NCBI GenBank assembly: GCA_050246015.1 | Contig: JBFWWU010000009.1 | Coordinates: forward strand, 62,001-126,000 | Direction: 5' to 3' | DNA: 64,000 bases | Source of the DNA: JTS-AC122 sp050246015 | Lineage (GTDB): Bacteria; Planctomycetota; Phycisphaerae; Phycisphaerales; UBA1924 | Part shown: positions 58,077-64,000 of the stretch, one piece after another | Position numbering within the stretch: the first letter of the stretch is position 1 | Layout: each line of letters opens with the position of its first letter | The notes under the pieces: generated by a model | What the model was told of the DNA's origin: nothing | Databases searched by the model: none | What the model saw: the letters and a program-made list of their open reading frames with translations, nothing else | Position numbers and translations under genes: made by a program

Positions 58077-60179
58077 CTACTTCTTGGCGACCTCGGTCGC
58101 CTCGGCGGGAGCGGCCTGCGCGAGCCCCTTGGGCTTCACGTGCAGGTATCCCATCATCTCCAGGTGCAGCGCCGAGCAGAACTCGGTGCAGTAGTACGGA
58201 TACGTGCCCGGGCGGTCGGCCTTGAACGTGAACTCGGCGAACTCGCCCGGCTCAAGCGAGAGGTTGATGTTGTACGCGCCGATGCAGAACCCGTGCGTGG
58301 CGTCCTGCGTCGTCTCGGCGGCCGTGATGCGCCACGTCACGGTGTCGCCCTCGTTCACCTCGACGTGTTCGGGCGTGAAGTGGCTGCGGACCGCCGTCAT
58401 GGTGACGAGCACGCTGGTCCCCTGGCGCTTCACGCCTTCGGTCCCGGGCTTGGGCGCGTTCGGATCCAGCGACTGCGTGTGCGGGTTCCACCCGACTTCC
58501 GGGTAGGTCGCCCACGACTGGAGTTTGTCGGCCTTGATCATCTGGCAGTAGTGCGGCTCGCCCACGCCGATCGGCAGGTCGTAGATCACCGGCATCGTCG
58601 TTCCGCCCTCACTGATGTCCAGCAACTGGAAGTTCTGCGGCAGCAGCGGGCCCGTCGTCAGGAACCGGTCCACCGACCACTTGCTCATCGAGATCAGGTA
58701 GTTCCCGTCCGGGCTCACCGTGTCGCCCTCGGCGGCGCAGAGGTGCCCGATGTTGTACTGCACGGGCGTCTTTTGCACGAGTTTCCACGGCTGCTCGCTG
58801 TGCAGTTTCGCGTACTCGCCACCCAGCGACCAGCGCGCCACCGCCGAATCCAGGAACAGCGACGTGTACGCGTATCCCTTGTTGTCGAACTGCGTGTGCA
58901 GCGGGCCGAGCCCGACTTCCACCTGCGCCTCCATCACCGCGTCGAAGTCCAGCACCGGGACGCCGTACTCGTCGCTCCCGCTGTATTTCTTGTCCGCGAT
59001 GGCCTTCTTGATCTTGTCGATGGAATAGATCGTGACATGCGGGTCGAGTTTGCCGGCGACGACCATGTACTGCCCGTTGGGCGTCACGTCCACGCCGTGC
59101 GGGCTCTTGGGTTCGGGCGCGAAATACAGGATTCCCTCGGCGATGCTCGTGTCGAGCATGATCACGGGGAAGTTGTTGATCATCCTGGCCTTGCCCGCCT
59201 TGAACGCCGCTTCCGCCTTCTTCCAGTCCACGATGTGCAGGTAGTCCATGTCGCGCTTCGACGCGCCAGCCTCGAACGGCGGGTTGCCCTTCTCGATCCC
59301 GCCCGTGGCCATCTCCGTGTTGAACGAGTTCACGAAGAAATACCCGTCGCTCACGAGCTTGCCGGCGTCGGAGAGGTCCTGCCAGTACGGCGGGAGTTCC
59401 AGCGCGAACGATGCGCTCTCGTCGATCCGACCCTTCACACGGTCGAACTTCCACATCGTCACCATCCCGCGGTACGACTTCTTGTACTCTTCCGGCGGGG
59501 CGTACCCGTAGCCGAGCACGGTCGCGTATTGACCGCCCTCGATGATGTAGTCGGTGTTGGGGGTGACGAACGCCGCGCCGTGGTCGCTGATCGTCAGCGG
59601 GTTCTTAACGATCTGCTTGGTCTCCCAGTCGCGCAGGTCGATGACGCCGATGCGGGCATTGGCCTTGTCTCCGATGAACAGGAACTGCCCGTCGTAATCG
59701 CCCTTGGTTTCGGAGAGGGCGGGATGGTGGGTGTCGCCCCACAGCACCGGCCGGCCGTTGATCTTGAGCATCTCGGTGACGTGGTCCTGATCACCGGCGA
59801 AGCCGTACCCCTGCCAGGACTCGGGCGTGAAGACCGAGATCGACCGCAGCAGTCGCATGCTGGGCACGCCGATCGCGAACACCTGCCCGCTCTGGCCGCC
59901 CGAGGAGAACAGCACATAGTCGTCGTGCCGCCCGCTGGGCATGTAGGTCTTGCCGGCGGCGATCAGGTCGTCCACGTTGAGCCTGCGGTCGTTGGCGATC
60001 TTCGTGAGTTGCGCGACCTGCGCCGGCGTGAGTTCGACGGGCTTTGCCTCTTCCGTTCGGCGGCGCCGGCGTGACTCCTGCGCCGACGCGGTGGCGACGC
60101 ACAGGTCGCTCACGACGACCCCGGCCATCACCCACAGCACCATCGCCGCGCTGACTCCGACTCGCTGCTTGGTCTTCAT
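58077..60179 (-). CDS. nosZ: Nitrous oxide reductase, clade II-like
   Basis: 700 residues. Reduces N2O to N2 in the periplasm. The N-terminus (MKTKQRVGVSAAMVLW...) lacks a twin-arginine motif, so Sec export as in clade II enzymes. The CuZ domain includes WGDTHHPALSE (His 151/152), GEPHYCQ and the GHLCAAEGD region; the CuA domain at the end has CTEFCSALHLEM (Cys 664, Cys 668, His 672, Met 675) with the upstream THGF His. All CuA ligands are present. GGAGAAC lies before the ATG. First of the nosZ-NosB-D-F-Y-L-Rrf2 run, behind the diheme cytochrome. Confidence 0.97.
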   Translation of the reverse strand: MKTKQRVGVSAAMVLWVMAGVVVSDLCVATASAQESRRRRRTEEAKPVELTPAQVAQLTKIANDRRLNVDDLIAAGKTYMPSGRHDDYVLFSSGGQSGQVFAIGVPSMRLLRSISVFTPESWQGYGFAGDQDHVTEMLKINGRPVLWGDTHHPALSETKGDYDGQFLFIGDKANARIGVIDLRDWETKQIVKNPLTISDHGAAFVTPNTDYIIEGGQYATVLGYGYAPPEEYKKSYRGMVTMWKFDRVKGRIDESASFALELPPYWQDLSDAGKLVSDGYFFVNSFNTEMATGGIEKGNPPFEAGASKRDMDYLHIVDWKKAEAAFKAGKARMINNFPVIMLDTSIAEGILYFAPEPKSPHGVDVTPNGQYMVVAGKLDPHVTIYSIDKIKKAIADKKYSGSDEYGVPVLDFDAVMEAQVEVGLGPLHTQFDNKGYAYTSLFLDSAVARWSLGGEYAKLHSEQPWKLVQKTPVQYNIGHLCAAEGDTVSPDGNYLISMSKWSVDRFLTTGPLLPQNFQLLDISEGGTTMPVIYDLPIGVGEPHYCQMIKADKLQSWATYPEVGWNPHTQSLDPNAPKPGTEGVKRQGTSVLVTMTAVRSHFTPEHVEVNEGDTVTWRITAAETTQDATHGFCIGAYNINLSLEPGEFAEFTFKADRPGTYPYYCTEFCSALHLEMMGYLHVKPKGLAQAAPAEATEVAKK

Positions 60180-60273
60180 CGTTGTTCTCCAGAAAGAGGG
60201 CGACGAGTGGATCCGCTCAGGGTCTCGTTCGCCGTGTGTTCATCACGTTCCCGCCCGCACGTTCAACCGGGAT

Positions 60274-61221
60274 CTATTTGGCCGGCGCCGCCTGCGACGC
60301 CACTCGCGCCGACGCCGGCTGCAGCGTGCGCAGGTACGAAATGATGTCGAGCAGGTCGTCGTCCGACAGGGCCGGGTTGCCGCCCTTGGGCGGCATCTGG
60401 ATCCCGGTGGTGTTCTTTGGATCAGTCGGGCTTCGGCCGACCTTGACGAACGCGAGCATCCCGTCGTCATCGAGGCTCTGCACGAACGCGTTGTTGATGA
60501 GGGACTTGCCGTTCTTGGGCATCCCCACGCCCCCCTTGCCGTGACACGCCACGCACGTCGTGTGGAAGAGTTTGTTTCCGCTGGCGATGTACTCGGCGAG
60601 TTCGGCGTCCCCTCCGGCGGCCGCCAGGGCCGCTGCCTTGTCCGTCTCGGTCACGGCGGGGGGCGCCGGCGGGACGAACGCCGCGAGTTCCGGCATCCGC
60701 CGCGGGTCCTGCAGGCCGCGCAGGTACGCGACGACGTTCAGGAGATCAGTCTCGGTCAGGTCGTCTCGACCACCCTTGGGTGGCATCGGCATCGGCAGCG
60801 CGTCAAGCCGGCCCGCCAGGAGGAAGTCCTTCATCGCGCCGTCATCGCGAGCCGCCACGAAATCGCTTTCGACCAGGTTGCGCCCCATCCGGGGCATGCC
60901 CCGTCCGTCTTGCCCGTGACACGTCGCGCATGTGACCGCGAAGATGTCGCGCCCGTGCGACGCGGCCTCGCTCGAAACGACGGGCGCCGCCGGTTCGGCG
61001 ACCAGCCGCTCGTATGCTTGCGAGGCCCAGAGGATCGCCTGCCGGGCGTCGGCGTCGCGGCGCCAATCCGCATACATCATCCATCCCCAGCCCCCGACGA
61101 ACGGCGACATCAGCACCAGCGACCACACCAGGCTTGACGCCACCCGCTTGAGGCTCGCGCCCAAGTACTGGCTTCCCGGCATGCCCGCCTCGGCGGATCG
61201 AATCGAAGTGTCGCATTCCAT
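60274..61221 (-). CDS. Membrane-anchored diheme cytochrome c, upstream of nosZ
   Basis: 315 residues; ATG at 61221 with GGAGG 7 bases upstream (an earlier ATG at 61239 is less likely). An N-terminal anchor helix (about 30-55) leads to two cytochrome c domains with heme sites CATCHG (about 98) and CVACHG (about 225), each with a distal Met block (PMPMPPKGG and GIQMPPKGG). It probably passes electrons to NosZ, taking the place of NosC1/C2-type cytochromes in clade II clusters. It is the first gene of the transcript, 94 bases ahead of nosZ. Confidence 0.85.
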   Translation of the reverse strand: MECDTSIRSAEAGMPGSQYLGASLKRVASSLVWSLVLMSPFVGGWGWMMYADWRRDADARQAILWASQAYERLVAEPAAPVVSSEAASHGRDIFAVTCATCHGQDGRGMPRMGRNLVESDFVAARDDGAMKDFLLAGRLDALPMPMPPKGGRDDLTETDLLNVVAYLRGLQDPRRMPELAAFVPPAPPAVTETDKAAALAAAGGDAELAEYIASGNKLFHTTCVACHGKGGVGMPKNGKSLINNAFVQSLDDDGMLAFVKVGRSPTDPKNTTGIQMPPKGGNPALSDDDLLDIISYLRTLQPASARVASQAAPAK

Positions 61222-61260
61222 GACTGAACCTCCGAACATGGATAACTGGAGTTGTATATA

Positions 61261-61288
61261 GTTTTATCGTCATTAGGACGCGGGTCAA
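61261..61288 (-). promoter_or_regulatory. Likely nos operon promoter
   Basis: On the minus strand, TTGACC (-35, 61283-61288) and TAAAAC (-10, 61261-61266) are 16 bases apart, about 40 bases before the cytochrome start, in an AT-rich patch. No clear Rrf2 or FNR box was found. Confidence 0.5.
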
Positions 61289-61419
61289 GTGGGAAATACA
61301 GGATTTTGCGATCCTTTTTTCATACAAATACAAACAAATACCAATAAATGAGGGGGCTACGGGATGCCGCTCGGTTTTTGGCAGTCCCACATGGAAGGGA
61401 ATGGCGATTGTGCTCGGTG

Positions 61420-61866
61420 TTACTGGGACTGACTCGCCGGAGCGGACGCGCGGTCGGAGATTCCCGAGGTCTTCAGCCGCCGCTTCCCGAACTGCTGCCG
61501 CAGCCAGTTGGCGGTGCTGAGCACGCCCTGGCGCGAGAGGATCCAGCGCTGCACGCGGCGCTTTCCGGGAAAGTCGGCCAGCATGACGCCTATGAGCACC
61601 ACCAGGAAGCCGGGGCCGGGCAGGATGAGCATGGCGCCGCCCGCGACGACCAGAAGCCAGCCGGCGACATTTCGGACGATCTTGAACGCGGCGGAGTGCT
61701 TCGAGCCGTTCCGCGAACGGCGCGGTCCCGCCTGGCGCTGGAGGTAATCGGCCGGCAGGCGCACGATGACGATCGCGACGGTCAGCGTGCCGAAGAGAAG
61801 CACGATGCCGGACGCGATGGCGGTCCACAGCAATCCTTGGGCATGAGATTGAATCCAGGACAGCAT
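61420..61866 (-). CDS. PGPGW-type membrane protein
   Basis: 148 residues from the ATG at 61866. One helix near residues 12-35, then a loop with Arg-rich residues, then AGGAMLILPGPGFLVVLIGVML (about 80-100), the PGPG block of the PGPGW family. Ends in a basic tail. Function unknown. Two membrane segments, so an inner-membrane protein. Not clearly linked to its neighbours. Confidence 0.78.
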   Translation of the reverse strand: MLSWIQSHAQGLLWTAIASGIVLLFGTLTVAIVIVRLPADYLQRQAGPRRSRNGSKHSAAFKIVRNVAGWLLVVAGGAMLILPGPGFLVVLIGVMLADFPGKRRVQRWILSRQGVLSTANWLRQQFGKRRLKTSGISDRASAPASQSQ

Positions 61867-62025
61867 GGCGCGGAGTCGCGAGGGGCCGACCACTGTTTGA
61901 TGACGCGCGGGTGTGATCGTTGAATGACCCGAACATGAATGCCGGGTCATGGTGTAACCGTTGATACAACATGTATCAAGACGGGGTGGCGGCGAGGTCT
62001 GGGGGACGCGGCGTGGGGGCCCGGT

Positions 62026-63828
62026 TCAGGACGCGCCCGTCGATCGCGGGGGTCTGGTCAGCCGGTTCATGACCTGTGAGGCCATGTCCTTGGCGGTCGC
62101 AATTTCTTCGACCGTGACCTGGTCCGCGCCGACTTCCTGGGCCTGGATCGCGCGGCTGAGGAACGACGTGCGCGCGGCGATGTACACGCTCGGGGCCACG
62201 GCGCGGATCGCCCGGCAGGCGCGAACCGTGGCATCATCGTCGGGGATCGTGAGCACGACCGCCTCGGCGTCGTGGATCCCGGCGGATTCCAGCACCTCGG
62301 GGTTCGCGACGTCGCCGAACACGATCGAGCGTCCGAGTTGGCGCTGCCGGCGGACGGTATCCGGGTTCAGTTCGATCACGATGTACGGGATCTTGGATGC
62401 GGCAAAGTGTTCGGCGAGGTTCCGGCCGACGACGCCGAACCCGGCGATGATGACGTGACGGCGCGGCAGGTCGGGCACCGCGGGAGCGTCATCGCCTTGG
62501 GGTCGAGACCTGTCGGCGGCGAGGGGGGCCGCGACGAGCGGGCGTGGGCCGCCCGAGGGGTTTCGGAGGGCGCCGATGGTCGGGACTCGCGCGAGGCGCT
62601 CCTTGGATCTTCGCGCCCAGGCGACGACGCCGGGGGTGATGATGAGCGAGACGACGACCAGGGCGACCAGGACGCCGCTCTGTTCACGGGTCAGCAGTCC
62701 GACGTCGGCGGTGGAGTCAAGGATGACGAGGCTGAACTCGCCGGCCTGGCAGAGGAAGAAGCCGACGAGGAACGCGTTGGGTGCGGTGACGCCGGTGAGC
62801 CAGGTGCCCAGGCCGTTGGTGAGGGCCTTGCAGAGCAGCAGCGGGGGGAGCGCGAGGGTGACGATCCACCAATCGGCGGCCAGTGTCGAGAGGTCGAGTT
62901 TGAGGCCGACGGCGGTGAAGAACACAGCCATGAAGAGGTCTCGCATCGGCGCGAGTTGGCCGGTGAGTTGGTGTCGAAACTCGGTGCCCGCGAGCAGGAA
63001 ACCCGCGAGGAACGCGCCCAGTTCGGGGCTGAAGCCCAAGTAACCGGCGGCGGCGGCCGCGGCGAGCGCGATCGCCGCCGACAGCACCAGCAGGGTTTCC
63101 GCCGAGACGTCCTTGGCCGCCTCGCGCAGCAGCCGAGGCATCAGGAGCCGACCGATCACGATCATCAGCGCGATCCCCGCGACACCCTTGGCGGCCCCGA
63201 TGACCAGGTTAAGCGGCTTGGAAAACGCCTCGTGCCCGCTCGGCTCCACGATCATGTCGGACTGCGGGTGCGCGCCCGCCCAGGCGGCCAGCAGCGGCAA
63301 CACCGCGAGCACGACCAGCGAGATCAGGTCTTGGGAGATGACGACCGCCACGCACACGCGCCCGTGGGCGAGCTGCGTCTCGCGCCGTTGCTGCAGCAGG
63401 CGGAGCACGACCGCGGTCGACGACATCGCCAGCGCCATGGCTGAAGCGAGCGCCGCGGGGGGCGACAGGCCCAGCACGAGACACATCGGCCAGATCAGCA
63501 GCACCGAGCCAGCGGTGGAGCCCACCCCCAGCGCCGCGATCCGGGCCGCTTCGAGCTTTAGCCCGCTGATCTGCAGGTGCAGCCCGACCGTGAACATGAG
63601 GAGCAGGATCGCGACCTGAGAGACGGCCTCGATGTTGTCCACGTTGGCGACGAGACGGGCCGCGTCTGGTCCGATAATGGTCCCGGTGATGATGTAGGCC
63701 GGGATCGCGGCGAGCCGAAGCCGGCTGAGCCCGATCGCGACGATCGCGGCCGCCGCGAGGATCGCCAGCAGGTCAATGACCATCGGACTGGCGGAATCCG
63801 CCGCGAGCGTGAATGAAGGATCGATCAC
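62026..63828 (-). CDS. CPA2-type cation/proton antiporter with TrkA-N domain
   Basis: 600 residues, GTG start at 63828; an ATG at 63783 (MVIDLLAIL) is an alternative. The first 400 residues hold about 12-13 membrane segments of the KefB/YbaL kind (GTIIGPDAARL, LLLFTVGL-like strands, LSSTAVVLRLL and FSPELGAFLAGFLLAGT). A cytosolic linker with Pro/Ala then leads to an RCK domain, HVIIAGFGVVGRNLAEHF (GxGxxG, about 465). This arrangement is a K+/Na+ antiporter regulated by nucleotide binding. Substrate not assignable. Confidence 0.87.
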   Translation of the reverse strand: MIDPSFTLAADSASPMVIDLLAILAAAAIVAIGLSRLRLAAIPAYIITGTIIGPDAARLVANVDNIEAVSQVAILLLMFTVGLHLQISGLKLEAARIAALGVGSTAGSVLLIWPMCLVLGLSPPAALASAMALAMSSTAVVLRLLQQRRETQLAHGRVCVAVVISQDLISLVVLAVLPLLAAWAGAHPQSDMIVEPSGHEAFSKPLNLVIGAAKGVAGIALMIVIGRLLMPRLLREAAKDVSAETLLVLSAAIALAAAAAAGYLGFSPELGAFLAGFLLAGTEFRHQLTGQLAPMRDLFMAVFFTAVGLKLDLSTLAADWWIVTLALPPLLLCKALTNGLGTWLTGVTAPNAFLVGFFLCQAGEFSLVILDSTADVGLLTREQSGVLVALVVVSLIITPGVVAWARRSKERLARVPTIGALRNPSGGPRPLVAAPLAADRSRPQGDDAPAVPDLPRRHVIIAGFGVVGRNLAEHFAASKIPYIVIELNPDTVRRQRQLGRSIVFGDVANPEVLESAGIHDAEAVVLTIPDDDATVRACRAIRAVAPSVYIAARTSFLSRAIQAQEVGADQVTVEEIATAKDMASQVMNRLTRPPRSTGAS

Positions 63829-63941
63829 GAGCCGATCGTAACGGGCAGGCGCTCCAGCGTCCTTTGCGCCGGTCAGGCGTCTTGTCGTGGAAATGGGTCG
63901 GCGGCTACAGCCCGGCGCGAGCGCGGTCCGATACGGAGCGC

Positions 63942-64000
63942 ATGCCAGCCGACCTTGCCGGGGTGATGTATATGGAGGTGCCGATCATCGTCGTGCTCGC
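63942..64000 (+). CDS. N-terminus of an unidentified protein, cut by window edge
   Basis: An ATG at 63942, with GGAG 5 bases upstream, starts MPADLAGVMYMEVPIIVVLA and is open to the edge. The EVPIIVVLA run recalls the SpoA/FliN fold of flagellar switch proteins, but with only 19 residues this is a guess. Confidence 0.35.
   Translation, partial: MPADLAGVMYMEVPIIVVL

Noticed and set aside
57993..60074. Plus-strand open frame of 693 codons
   Set aside because: Antisense of nosZ, which has complete copper ligands on the minus strand.

Overview
The window is about 64 kb of GC-rich bacterial DNA that most likely comes from a planctomycete of the class Phycisphaerae. The evidence is six secreted proteins that end in a paired dockerin-like signature built on SQDFFDF, H-x9-DG type prepilin-like proteins, a Ser/Thr kinase fused to a long TPR array, a PEP-CTERM-like protein with a VPLP/RRRR tail, and an unusually long RNase P RNA. 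This assignment is inferred from gene content; no 16S rRNA gene is present. Genes lie on both strands, and no insertion sequences, integrases, prophage or CRISPR arrays were seen.

Layout. 0-7 kb: a SAM methyltransferase cut by the left edge, the first dockerin-tailed secreted protein, an orphan beta-class DNA methyltransferase, rnpB, a second methyltransferase of the same type as the first, and a tandem universal stress protein. 7-13.5 kb: two very large secreted metallopeptidases of the metzincin type with dockerin-like tails. 13.8-18 kb: a lipase-like hydrolase, an overlapping Ser/Thr kinase plus PPP-type phosphatase pair, tRNA-Arg(CCG), and two tiny membrane proteins (DUF3309 and DUF3185 types). 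18.6-34.5 kb: mostly housekeeping and miscellaneous genes: an MFS transporter, a PEP-CTERM-like protein, a histidyl-tRNA synthetase, a beta-barrel protein, a lipoprotein, SpoVR, a zinc-ribbon protein, the Nif3/ThiL/LPS-kinase-like run, a STAS protein, a DUF899 protein, GNAT, a prepilin and a NadD fusion. 34.7-38.6 kb: rplM-rpsI, YceI, a double-thioredoxin lipoprotein and a VOC protein. 38.8-43 kb: the kinase-TPR protein and a cupin. 43.2-53 kb: three more dockerin-tailed proteins (one Cys-rich repeat protein, an M14 carboxypeptidase and an M4/M36-like protease) and a prepilin-like protein. 53-61.2 kb: a compact nitrous oxide reductase cluster on the minus strand, reading cytochrome c, nosZ, NosB-like, nosD, nosF, nosY, nosL, Rrf2. 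61.4-64 kb: a PGPGW membrane protein, a CPA2 antiporter, and the start of a gene cut by the right edge.

Two themes stand out. The first is a secreted digestive or surface proteome whose members share one C-terminal sorting or assembly module, comprising three different peptidase folds, a propeller-like protein and Cys-rich beta-sandwich repeats, with no cohesin partner visible. The second is a clade II-like N2O respiration operon with Sec-exported NosZ. It lacks nosR/nosX and the nosG/nosH ferredoxins, has its own two-heme cytochrome c at the front and an Rrf2 regulator at the end, and appears to be transcribed from a promoter at about 61.27 kb.

All domain names are read from recognisable motifs, not from a search. 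Start codons were chosen by ribosome-binding site, signal peptide and overlap arguments, and doubtful ones are marked.
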